This document shows positions 56,330-64,000 of a stretch of 64,000 bases of DNA, piece by piece. Each line of letters starts with the position of its first letter. Within the stretch, counting starts at the first letter, position 1. The DNA is from a virus. The stretch is from IMG/VR virus record IMGVR_UViG_3300045972_000291, positions 1 through 64,000 of that record; one strand, 5' to 3'. A program made the translations under genes and the position numbers. The notes beneath the pieces were generated by a model. The model was not told the origin of the DNA. It worked only from the letters and a program-made list of their open reading frames with translations, and searched no databases.

Positions 56330-57166
56330 ATGTCTAATGCACCCGTAGCTTATACTTTCAACGCGGTCGTTGGGGGAGCCCTCACCGGATACACGCGTCC
56401 GCTTGGCGTCCAGCTCAGCGCCAACGCCACGACCGTCACCTTCGCCAGCGACATTGCGGCGTTGCCACTGTCAGCCAATGCGGCGCAAGAGGCGGGAGGC
56501 AATCTCGCGGCCATCGCCACCAGCGTCGCTGCCGGCGCGACGGCGGCCAATCAGGCCACCGCAAACACGACGCTTTCCAGCATCCTGACCAAACTCGGCT
56601 CCGCCGTTCTCGGCGCGGGCTCCGCGATCATCGGCAAATTTGGCATCGATCAGACGACACCCGGAACGACCAACGGCGTCGTGGTCAATGCTTCTGCGCT
56701 GCCGGCCGGCGCGGCGACCGCGACCAATCAGGTGGCGGCGCAGAGTGCGCCGGGCACGCCGCAGACGACGGCCCTTACGGTGCAAGGCAATGCCAACGGC
56801 ATCCCGCAGCCGGTGGCGCTCTCGGCTACATCGGGTGGAGGTTGGACCCCCGGATGTTACGCCGCGATGAGCACCACCCAGCAGATCAAGAGCGGGGCGG
56901 GAAATCTCAGCATGATCGACGGGTTCAACCCCGGCGCGTCGGCGATCTTCCTTCAAATCTTTGACGCCCTCGCGGTGAACGTCACGCTCGGCACGACACC
57001 ACCCATTCATGTCGTGGTTTGCCCTCCCGGTCTTAACGGCGGCTTCGTCCTGTCGGGCGGCCTGCAATTCTCCGCAGGCATCACTGTCGCGGCAACCACG
57101 ACCGCCAACGGATCGACGCTGGTTTCGGGCGGAAACGCGCCGACCGTCTCCTACGCCTTCAAATAA
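56330..57166 (+). CDS. Hypothetical tail/fibre protein
   Basis: A 278-aa alanine/threonine-rich protein, MSNAPVAYTFNAVVGGALTG, with a low-complexity helical centre (ANAAQEAGGNLAAIATSVAA) and a beta-rich C-terminal domain ending GGNAPTVSYAFK. The pattern suits a trimeric fibre segment or adaptor. No specific family recognised. Confidence 0.65.
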   Translation: MSNAPVAYTFNAVVGGALTGYTRPLGVQLSANATTVTFASDIAALPLSANAAQEAGGNLAAIATSVAAGATAANQATANTTLSSILTKLGSAVLGAGSAIIGKFGIDQTTPGTTNGVVVNASALPAGAATATNQVAAQSAPGTPQTTALTVQGNANGIPQPVALSATSGGGWTPGCYAAMSTTQQIKSGAGNLSMIDGFNPGASAIFLQIFDALAVNVTLGTTPPIHVVVCPPGLNGGFVLSGGLQFSAGITVAATTTANGSTLVSGGNAPTVSYAFK

Positions 57167-57178
57167 GGGCCATCCCCC

Positions 57179-60100
57179 ATGAAATTCATTCGTAACGCCG
57201 GCTTCGCGCTGGCTGTCGCCGCTTGCCTGTTCGCCACCGCGGCGCCGGCCCAGCTCATGGGCATCTTCGGCGACATCCGGGCGCGGATCATCTCGATCTT
57301 CACGGCCATTGCGCCGCAGGTCTTCCCCTCCGCGTTGTTCGGCGCAGCCGTTGCGCCCGGCGCGGGCGCGGCCAATCAGGGCCTCGTCGTCCCGGCGGGG
57401 GCCACCTACGTCCCACCAACAACAACGAGCATTTCCTCGTGGGTGTTCGTCTTCGAGGGCGTCGTCAATTCCAACATGCTGACCGGGTCTTATGGTGGTG
57501 AAGCCATCGGAGCCAACTGCACGAACTCGACATGTGGGAATAGTGGCTCTCACCAAATCGTTCTCTCCAACATCGGTTCGCCGGTTGCGCTCGACCTACA
57601 AGTGTTTTTCAAGGGGCCAATCTCTGGCTATCCGTTCTGGGTGCCCTACCAAGCAACATCTTCGGCATCTACGGCAGGCGCTGGATATACGCCGGGCTAT
57701 TACCTATGGGCTCTGTCGGCGACACAGATCACGGCGGGTAGCTGCACAGTTTACCCCTCGGGCTCCTATACCGTCACTGGGTCCACAGTCACCGCCCCAC
57801 GCATCACGCAGCCCGGAATGTGCGCGCCAGGCACGACGTTCAGCGGCCTGTCGCTCACCTCTGGCGCGCCCACCACGCCCGGATCCCTCACTGTGACAAT
57901 GGGGCAGTTGGGTTACACTGGCGTTTCCGCCAAGCCGGGCCAACATTTCTGCGCCGCAATCGGCCAGTGGGGTTCTGACGCCAGTGTGCCGGTGGGCATC
58001 CGAGGCCAGCAATTTGTCATCGCCGTATACGATCAAGGCAACCATCTGACTGGCTCTCCCGCGATTTCCACCACGAGCAACATCGGCGTAGGCTTAACCT
58101 ACAGCTTCTATACTTACAACACCGGAGCAGCGATCCCGAACACCGCCATCGGCAATCTCATTACTACGATTGGCACCAACTATAACGCCAACGGCCAATA
58201 TGCCAACTGGGGCGGCCAACTGTCCAATGTTGGCATGATCTGGTGGCAATGGCCGCAGGTCGGTTCCGCGCCCGACACCGCGCCGCTGGCCTCCATGTGC
58301 AAAAAGCAGGTCGATCCGCTGGCCTATTTCCAGGCGCAGAGCGGCGCGACCGTGCGCAGTTTCTACAAGCTCGACCCATCAACGAACATCCTGACAGACT
58401 CGGGGCCCAACGGCTATACGCTGACGCCCATCACTTCGGCGCCCACGTCAGGCTCGCCCACGGCGCAAGGCGCGGCGTTGACGATCACCGACACCGGCCC
58501 GTCGACGGTCTACCCGGTATCGTCATTCTTTGTTGGCACAGTTGCGGTGGGTTCCGGGCCAGTCGCGATTTCGGGAACCTACAACCCGACCGCGCTTGGC
58601 GGGACGCCGACCGCAATCGAGGCGCAGGTATCCGCGACTCCGGGCGGCTCCCCGCTTGCCGGCTGCTTGTCTTGCGCATGGGGCTCGATCGCTACGCCTT
58701 CGGGTGGGACGTGGAGCGGGTCGGTCCCGAACGTCCCGGCCGGCGGCCCCTATTACGTGTCCGTGCGGGCCTCGAACGCACCCAACTTCGTTCAGACGTC
58801 CGGCCCGGTTTCGGTCGGTGAAGTGGTCGCGTTGCAGGGCCAGAGCCAGATGGCCTATTTGTGCACGGGCCAGACCGGCAACACGCTTTCTCCCACGAGC
58901 AATTTGGGTTGGGCGCTCGGCGGTGAGACAAACAACGTCTCGCAGACCGTCGCCGGCGTGCCGATAGGGTCGCTGGCGTTTCAGCCGGTCACGCCGACAA
59001 CGGTTCCCGGTCAGAACATCACCACCCAAGTCAATTTGGGCGACGGCTGCACGGCCTATCTGCAATCGTTGGCTACGCTGACCGCCAATGTTACCGGCAA
59101 TTCCTGGCCGATCCAGATGCTGAACCTCACCTATTCCGGTCGCTATGCGGAAGTGTGGCTCAACGGCTATCTCCAGATCAAAAACTGGTTGGCGGGATCG
59201 GGAACCGGCCCCTACACCGCGAACGTGCTGGCGTCTGCGTCGAACATCAACGGCAACACGACCTCCGGATCGAACATCATTAACGTCACCGGCATCGGGT
59301 CGGGGACGCTGCAAGCGGGCATGTCAATCGGGTCTGCCACCAACTTGGCCGTCGGGATCATTCAGCCCTTCGGAACCAGTGGAACCACGGGCGCGGGTGG
59401 CGCCGGCACGTATGCGGTGTCGACGACGCAGCCGGGCGGCACGTTTGTGGCCGCCAGCGCCAACGCCGTCAACTATGGGCTGTATCCCGCCATGGCGGGC
59501 GCGAACAATGACATGACCTCGGTCAATATGGTGCTCGCCGGGACCATGATATTCAAGGACGCTACCGGCGCTGTGCTCGGACAGGACACGGCCCCGCTGG
59601 TCATGAACACCTCAACGAGTACGACGTGCTCCGGTGCCACCATTGCGTCGTGCTCCATCGACTATGTCAACGGCGGCGTCTCGATCACGTTCACCACGCC
59701 CCCGGCAGGGCCGATCACGGCGACATGGACCAACATCGTGGATGTCGCGCCTACGGGCTACGGCGGCATTTACGACGGCATCGACTATGTCGGAAATGGC
59801 GACCCGGCGACGGGCACGCTGTCCGCGATGATGGCGCATGTGCCCGCCGGCATTAACCTCATGCTGTTCAGCCAGTGCACGATGAACAGCAACGAGGTCG
59901 CGGCCTATGGCGTCGGCAAACTGTCGATGTCGCAGAAGTATGACTATCTGTTCAACGTCAAATATCCGAGCGTCTTCAAAGGCTATTCGTCCACGACGCC
60001 GATCCTGTCTCTGGAGCATTTCAGGGACTCGCAAAATGTGTCGACCGGAACTGCGGGCCAAATCCTCGGCTGCATGGCATGGTTGCGCGACTATGGCCTG

Positions 60101-61636
60101 TCGGGCGGGAATCATGTCTACGGCGGATCGTATCCCGACCCGACGTCACAGGGCGCCGGCCCGCACGAGTCCAATGGCTTCTACGGCGGCCAGCGTTTTG
60201 GGCGTCGCATGGCGATCAATTCTGCGGCTCAATGGTGGCCTTTGGCGGTGCCCAATCAGGAACCGACGATTGCTTCGGCTGTGCTCGGATATTCGGGCTC
60301 GGGTAACGCTTACGACGCCGGGTGCACGGCGCCGGGCGGCGGCGCGTCGAGCTGCATCAACATTCAGTTCACCATGAACAATCCTTTGGCGACGTCGCTG
60401 GCGACGTGCGGACCCAACCTCAACGGGACCGGAGGCGCGGGAGAATGGGCCGCGACATCCGTCGCAGGCTTGGCCGGAACCACCACATCCGGCTCCAACA
60501 TCATCAATATCACGACCAATCCGGGGACCATTGCTCCGGGGATGTGGCTCTATGGCTCGACGGCGCTGGTCTCCGGCAATGTTCAGCCGTTTGGGACCGG
60601 GGGTTCTACCGGCTCAGGCGGGACCGGCACCTATGCCCTGTCATCAACCCAGACTGGCGCATCGTTTACGGGCGTCTCGGCGCAGTTCAACGCCGCGAAC
60701 GGGACATGCGCCGACGCTGGCATTGGGCAGCATGTATCCGGCTTCCGCATCGGGCCGCATCCTGTTCCGTCAGGCAACGCGGGCAACGTGTTCGAAGATG
60801 GCGCCGACCCGATTGCCGCGTCGGGGTCAGCGGGAATGACGATCACGCCGTCGCTGGCGTTCTCGTGCACGCAGGTTGCCGCGACGACCGTCCAATGCCG
60901 GAGAACAACCGGGACGTGGACGGGAGGCTCGACCTACCTGACTTATGGTGAACCGTGGTCGTCGTCTCGTGACATCACGCTTCAAGGCACGCCGGGCGCG
61001 GTCAACGGGCTCCCCATTCCAACACCGGGCACTTGTACGACGTCAGGTTCCGCCACAGTCGCATTGACGGGGACGGGCGCTGGCTCACTCAAGGTGGATT
61101 ACACCACGGCGGGCATCCAGCGGGCCTACCCGGCGACGACGGGCTATTTGATCCACACCAACCCGACCACACTCGCTTCCGCCGTGCCGAATTGCTCCGG
61201 TTATTCGATCACGCTTCCCGCCGCGTGCGTGGGGCCGGGAACGCCGACGATTCCGTGTTTCGGCAACCTGATCTCATCGGCCAATGTCACCGGGCAACTG
61301 CTGTACGACAATTCGGGCAGCGCGGCGGCCTCGGGCATTTCCGGGACCGCGACGGCGGGTTCGAACGTCATCAGCGTATCTGGCGTCACGACGGGATCGT
61401 TGGTGCGGGGCATGATCCTGAGCGGGACCGGGCTGACCTCGGGCGTCGTGCAGGCCGTGAGCGGCAGCTTGCCAACGCTCTCGGTTACGCTGACCACAAA
61501 GCAGGCTGGCGGCTCGTTTTCGGGCGCTTCGGCCAGCAGTGTAATCGGGTCTGTGTTGGGCGGCTACGAGCCCGGACTGCCGGTCACGCCGGTCATCGGC
61601 GCGGCAGCCGGCTATGCGATCACGGTGACGCCGTGA
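57179..61636 (+). CDS. Large tail-fibre/esterase-like protein with signal peptide
   Basis: A 1485-aa protein. The first 24 residues (MKFIRNAGFALAVAACLFAT and an APA-Q cleavage site) form a clear Sec signal peptide. The remainder is beta-rich with SGNH/acetylesterase-like motifs: ALQGQSQMAYLCT (around residue 555) and GPHESNGFYGGQRFGRRMA. It contains three divergent copies of the GTY-V module (TSGSNIINVTGIGSG, TSGSNIINITTNPGT, TAGSNVISVSGVTTG). It may be a depolymerase or receptor-binding protein. A signal peptide on a virion component is unusual. Confidence 0.75.
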   Translation: MKFIRNAGFALAVAACLFATAAPAQLMGIFGDIRARIISIFTAIAPQVFPSALFGAAVAPGAGAANQGLVVPAGATYVPPTTTSISSWVFVFEGVVNSNMLTGSYGGEAIGANCTNSTCGNSGSHQIVLSNIGSPVALDLQVFFKGPISGYPFWVPYQATSSASTAGAGYTPGYYLWALSATQITAGSCTVYPSGSYTVTGSTVTAPRITQPGMCAPGTTFSGLSLTSGAPTTPGSLTVTMGQLGYTGVSAKPGQHFCAAIGQWGSDASVPVGIRGQQFVIAVYDQGNHLTGSPAISTTSNIGVGLTYSFYTYNTGAAIPNTAIGNLITTIGTNYNANGQYANWGGQLSNVGMIWWQWPQVGSAPDTAPLASMCKKQVDPLAYFQAQSGATVRSFYKLDPSTNILTDSGPNGYTLTPITSAPTSGSPTAQGAALTITDTGPSTVYPVSSFFVGTVAVGSGPVAISGTYNPTALGGTPTAIEAQVSATPGGSPLAGCLSCAWGSIATPSGGTWSGSVPNVPAGGPYYVSVRASNAPNFVQTSGPVSVGEVVALQGQSQMAYLCTGQTGNTLSPTSNLGWALGGETNNVSQTVAGVPIGSLAFQPVTPTTVPGQNITTQVNLGDGCTAYLQSLATLTANVTGNSWPIQMLNLTYSGRYAEVWLNGYLQIKNWLAGSGTGPYTANVLASASNINGNTTSGSNIINVTGIGSGTLQAGMSIGSATNLAVGIIQPFGTSGTTGAGGAGTYAVSTTQPGGTFVAASANAVNYGLYPAMAGANNDMTSVNMVLAGTMIFKDATGAVLGQDTAPLVMNTSTSTTCSGATIASCSIDYVNGGVSITFTTPPAGPITATWTNIVDVAPTGYGGIYDGIDYVGNGDPATGTLSAMMAHVPAGINLMLFSQCTMNSNEVAAYGVGKLSMSQKYDYLFNVKYPSVFKGYSSTTPILSLEHFRDSQNVSTGTAGQILGCMAWLRDYGLSGGNHVYGGSYPDPTSQGAGPHESNGFYGGQRFGRRMAINSAAQWWPLAVPNQEPTIASAVLGYSGSGNAYDAGCTAPGGGASSCINIQFTMNNPLATSLATCGPNLNGTGGAGEWAATSVAGLAGTTTSGSNIINITTNPGTIAPGMWLYGSTALVSGNVQPFGTGGSTGSGGTGTYALSSTQTGASFTGVSAQFNAANGTCADAGIGQHVSGFRIGPHPVPSGNAGNVFEDGADPIAASGSAGMTITPSLAFSCTQVAATTVQCRRTTGTWTGGSTYLTYGEPWSSSRDITLQGTPGAVNGLPIPTPGTCTTSGSATVALTGTGAGSLKVDYTTAGIQRAYPATTGYLIHTNPTTLASAVPNCSGYSITLPAACVGPGTPTIPCFGNLISSANVTGQLLYDNSGSAAASGISGTATAGSNVISVSGVTTGSLVRGMILSGTGLTSGVVQAVSGSLPTLSVTLTTKQAGGSFSGASASSVIGSVLGGYEPGLPVTPVIGAAAGYAITVTP

Positions 61637-61929
61637 GGCGCGCCGCCCTCATCCTCGCCGCGTGCGTGGCCGCAACTCTGGCCCATGCCGCTCCCTGCAA
61701 CGGCGTCTATGGCTGCAAGGTGCGCGCGGAGTTCTGCACGATCGAACAGCCCACGCGCTGCCACTACGAACGCCTGCTCCCCGAACAGGGCGTCGGGCTC
61801 TGCACCATGGTGATGATGCAGGCCGCCGTCCAATGGATCACCGGAGACGCAGCGGCCGGCAAGCCCGCGCATCCGGGCTTTCGGCTGGTGACGGCAAGTT
61901 GTGTCAGCCCTGACGATTCAGACATTTAA
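61633..61929 (+). CDS. Small secreted cysteine-rich protein
   Basis: A 98-aa protein from GTG 61633, overlapping the previous stop (GTGA). The signal peptide VRRAALILAACVAATLAHAA is followed by a mature domain with six cysteines (APCNGVYGCKVRAEFCTIEQ, PTRCHYERLL, GVGLCTMVMM, TASCVSPDDS), likely disulphide-bonded in the periplasm. It may partner the exported large protein or be a lysogenic factor. Confidence 0.65.
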   Translation: MRRAALILAACVAATLAHAAPCNGVYGCKVRAEFCTIEQPTRCHYERLLPEQGVGLCTMVMMQAAVQWITGDAAAGKPAHPGFRLVTASCVSPDDSDI

Positions 61930-61938
61930 GGGTTCCCG

Positions 61939-62157
61939 ATGAGCAAGAAACAGACTTGGGCGCCGAACCAGGTCTCGGCGGCAATCGATGCTTATTACGA
62001 GCACCGTTGCGGCAACATCGATGAGTGGATGGTGAAGGTCTTGGACGCCGCACGCGACACAAAGCCGGAATTTCCTTCGCTTGAACCCACCGCAGCGACA
62101 AGGGCAAGCGATTACATCGACCGCTTTTTTCCGCGCGGTGGTCGCGCATACCGATAA
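61939..62157 (+). CDS. Hypothetical small protein
   Basis: A 72-aa protein, MSKKQTWAPNQVSAAIDAYY, charged and helical, without a signal or membrane segment. GGG lies just upstream of the ATG. It is placed between the secreted gene and the endolysin and has no recognised family. Confidence 0.6.
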   Translation: MSKKQTWAPNQVSAAIDAYYEHRCGNIDEWMVKVLDAARDTKPEFPSLEPTAATRASDYIDRFFPRGGRAYR

Positions 62158-62174
62158 TACTGAAAGGCCCTGAT

Positions 62175-62975
62175 ATGGCTGACTGGGACAAAATCCTGCT
62201 GGCCGTCGCGCCGCATGGGAAACCGGCTGTTCGCGATGGTTTCGCGGCCTCGCTGGATGCCTGCGTTGCGCGCGCGGACCTATCCTCAAAACTGAGGCTG
62301 GCGCATTTCATCGCACAGACCGCGCACGAAAGCGCCGGGCTGGCGACCACGACCGAATACGCCAGTGGTCGCGCCTATGAGGGTCGCAAAGACCTCGGCA
62401 ACGTCTTTCCGGGCGACGGCGCGCGCTTCAAAGGGCGCGGCCTGATCCAGCTTACCGGGCGCGCGAACTATGAGAAATTCGGCAAAGCCCTCGGGCTCGA
62501 CCTTGTCGGCGCTCCCGCAAGCGCGGCGACGTTCCCTACCGCGGCTCTGACCGGGGCCGAATATTGGCGCGAGCGCGGGTTGAACGCCCCCGCTGATCGC
62601 GATGACATCGAGGGCGTGACGCATCGCGTCAACGGCGGCCTGAACGGGCTGGCCTCGCGCAAGGCGTTCCTCGCCAAGGCCAAACACGCGCTGTCCGACC
62701 TCAAGGGCGCGCTGACCGCGCGCGCGGCAGAAGAAACCCACAAGGCGACCGCAAAAGCCGCATCCGCCACGGCGGCAGCCACGACCGGAGCCGCTTCGGT
62801 CGCGCCGGTCATTGTTCCGAACGCCGCGACGCACGCCGCCCTCGGCAGCGGTGGCGAATGGGCCCTGATCGCCCTTGGCCTAGCGCTCGCTGCTGGCGCG
62901 GCCTTTCTTTTCTTCTCGATCCGCAAGCACCAGGACGCAGCCGCCGCGCTGACGTCTGCCTCTCAAGGAGTCTGA
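62175..62975 (+). CDS. GH19-like endolysin with C-terminal membrane helix
   Basis: A 266-aa lytic enzyme. The catalytic domain (residues 1-170) has LAHFIAQTAHESAGLATTTE with the general acid region, a DGARFKGRGLIQLTGRANYE and a C-terminal GVTHRVNGGLNGLASR, typical of GH19 chitinase-like phage endolysins. It would cleave peptidoglycan glycan strands. Unusually, residues 228-247 (LIALGLALAAGAAFLFFSI) form a C-terminal transmembrane helix after an alanine-rich linker. No N-terminal signal is seen. The holin follows. Confidence 0.9.
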   Translation: MADWDKILLAVAPHGKPAVRDGFAASLDACVARADLSSKLRLAHFIAQTAHESAGLATTTEYASGRAYEGRKDLGNVFPGDGARFKGRGLIQLTGRANYEKFGKALGLDLVGAPASAATFPTAALTGAEYWRERGLNAPADRDDIEGVTHRVNGGLNGLASRKAFLAKAKHALSDLKGALTARAAEETHKATAKAASATAAATTGAASVAPVIVPNAATHAALGSGGEWALIALGLALAAGAAFLFFSIRKHQDAAAALTSASQGV

Positions 62976-62977
62976 CC

Positions 62978-63523
62978 ATGGCTGATCTCAAAGACCTCGA
63001 AGCCCTCGGCGCGACGCTGCTGCAAAAGGGCCTCCCCATCCTCGGCGGCATCATCGGCGGCCCTGTCGGCGGCATCATCGGCAATGTCGCCGGATCCGTC
63101 ATTGGACAACTTGCGACGACGCTGGGCCTGCCTGCTGATGCGCCTCCGGCTGTGATCCAAGCGGCGGTGCAGGCCGATCCGCAGGCGAGCGAAAAGCTGT
63201 CGGCGCTGGAGGATGCGCAGAAGACCGCGCTCGCTTTCGCACAGTTGCAGGTCGATCAGAACAACGCCGAACTGGCGACGAAGACAGGCTCCACCGGGCT
63301 TGATTTTTTCTACGGCGGCTGGCGCCCGGCGATGGGTTGGGTCTCCGGGCCCGGCATCCTCGCCTATCAGATCGCAGCCTTCGCGGTTGGCTTCCCGCCG
63401 CTGCCTGACGCACTCGTGAACAGCTTCCTGCTGGTCTGGACGAGCATCGCCGGCCTGCGCACCTATGAGCGGTTTACCGGCGTCGCGCTCGACACGCTGC
63501 CCATTGCAAAGCCGCGCAAATGA
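62978..63523 (+). CDS. Three-TM holin
   Basis: A 181-aa protein. It has a glycine-rich hydrophobic segment (ILGGIIGGPVGGIIGNVAGS), an alanine/glutamine-rich helical middle (KTALAFAQLQVDQNNAELAT), then two hydrophobic helices around GWRPAMGWVSGPGILAYQI and FLLVWTSIAGLRTYERF. This matches the Holin_3TMs family. It makes membrane holes that allow endolysin access. Start is two bases after the endolysin stop. Confidence 0.85.
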   Translation: MADLKDLEALGATLLQKGLPILGGIIGGPVGGIIGNVAGSVIGQLATTLGLPADAPPAVIQAAVQADPQASEKLSALEDAQKTALAFAQLQVDQNNAELATKTGSTGLDFFYGGWRPAMGWVSGPGILAYQIAAFAVGFPPLPDALVNSFLLVWTSIAGLRTYERFTGVALDTLPIAKPRK

Positions 63524-63569
63524 TGGGTCTTTCCGGCGCCCATGCCGGGAAAATGAAGGGACAGAAACC

Positions 63570-63857
63570 ATGTCACTGGCCCTGATCTGGCCGGCAGTCG
63601 TCGGCTGCTGGCTCATTATCCTCACCATAAGGTCAATCACCATGTCCAAAGAACTTGACGCCCTCATCGCCAATGAAGCCGCCCTCGAAGCCGTCGTGGG
63701 CCAGGTTGTGACCGACAACGCGGAAATCCACGCCGAACTGACCGCGGCGCTGGCCAATGCCGATGTCGGCGCCATCCAAGGCGTCGCCGACAAGCTCGCC
63801 GCGCAGACCGCGAAGCTGTCCGCGCTCGTCACCCCGCCGGCCGCCCCGAGCGCCTGA
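63570..63857 (+). CDS. Small protein, possible membrane-anchored form
   Basis: From ATG 63570 (GAAGGGACAG upstream) the product is 95 aa with an N-terminal helix (MSLALIWPAVVGCWLIILTI) and a soluble coiled-coil-like tail (LIANEAALEAVVGQVVTDNA). An internal ATG at 63642 (MSKELDAL) with TAAGGTC upstream would give a 71-aa soluble protein of a common phage type. Possibly both are made. It could be an i-spanin-like component, but there is no second o-spanin visible. Confidence 0.6.
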   Translation: MSLALIWPAVVGCWLIILTIRSITMSKELDALIANEAALEAVVGQVVTDNAEIHAELTAALANADVGAIQGVADKLAAQTAKLSALVTPPAAPSA

Positions 63858-63946
63858 CGCGCCAACACCCGCGCGCCAATCGCGGCGCGCGGGAATCACC
63901 TTGCGGCATCAGAGCGCCAATAACTGGCGGTGGAAAGGATCGGTCC

Positions 63947-64000
63947 ATGGGACGCATCGGATCTTGGCTCATCACCGCCTTTTGTGTCGCCGGGCTGCTG
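63947..64000 (+). CDS. Truncated gene at window edge
   Basis: An ATG at 63947, with GGAAAGGA about nine bases upstream, opens MGRIGSWLITAFCVAGLL, a positively charged then hydrophobic start that could be a signal peptide or transmembrane helix. The rest is outside the window. It follows the holin and might belong to lysis. Confidence 0.5.
   Translation, partial: MGRIGSWLITAFCVAGLL

Overview
The window is the left end and most of the body of a temperate, contractile-tailed (myovirus-type) prophage in a GC-rich bacterium, almost certainly an alphaproteobacterium. That placement rests on a phage-borne GcrA-type regulator (a family typical of alphaproteobacteria), CTTGAC-type -35 elements, high GC, and many GTG/TTG starts. 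The element starts beside the 3' end of a host tRNA-Cys (1-63), with a tyrosine integrase reading towards that tRNA. The right end lies beyond 64000.

Layout. (1) 90-15631 is one long leftward, tightly overlapping early operon. Read from its promoter it carries a Rha/antirepressor-like regulator, small hypothetical genes, a recombination pair (RecE/Cas4-like nuclease plus a putative single-strand annealing protein), a DnaQ-like exonuclease, a gene interrupted in frame by an HNH-AP2 homing endonuclease, a DUF6745 protein carrying 25 SAV-type tetrapeptide units, a J-domain protein, a C5-cytosine methyltransferase, a Gp37/Gp68 (DUF5131) protein, an excisionase candidate and the integrase. (2) 15632-17203 is the immunity region: a leftward CI-like repressor with a co-transcribed partner, a rightward Cro-like gene, and two promoter regions sharing one operator motif (GTTGCCTAATAAGCAAC-like). 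(3) 17215-29834 is the rightward early operon: a RuvC-like resolvase, a Gp88-ParB fusion, an MT-A70 methyltransferase, GcrA, a LuxR-type HTH protein, a primase/TOPRIM protein and a RepA-type helicase ATPase. Two 11-bp-phased iteron arrays (27947-28001 and 29716-29759) suggest the replication origin. (4) 30227-30607 holds three phage tRNAs (Ser-CGA, Gln-TTG, Met-CAT), two with unusual bases. (5) 30629-42024 packs and builds the head and neck: terminase, portal, Mu F-like head protein, protease/scaffold with a nested start, cement protein, DUF2184 capsid, connectors and a DUF3383 sheath. (6) 42058-52129 is the tail tube, a tail-assembly chaperone with a -1 frameshift signal, tape measure, baseplate hub, spike and wedge proteins. 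It is interrupted by an immI-like island (46590-48119) of ribbon-helix-helix repressor, divergent antirepressor and a secreted moron. (7) 52140-61929 encodes fibres, a fibre chaperone, an SGNH esterase and a 1485-aa protein with a Sec signal peptide. (8) 62175-64000 is the lysis region: GH19 endolysin, 3TM holin, small membrane proteins and a gene cut by the window edge.

The genome therefore has lambda-like control (divergent repressor/Cro, leftward recombination and integration arm, rightward replication arm), a P22-like secondary immunity module, and a contractile virion. The most unusual features are a beta-rich module of about 70 residues repeated inside neck, sheath, baseplate and fibre proteins; the SAV-repeat gene; the in-frame HNH insertion; the slippery-site chaperone; and the linked operators. 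All functions are read from sequence patterns; no database search was possible.
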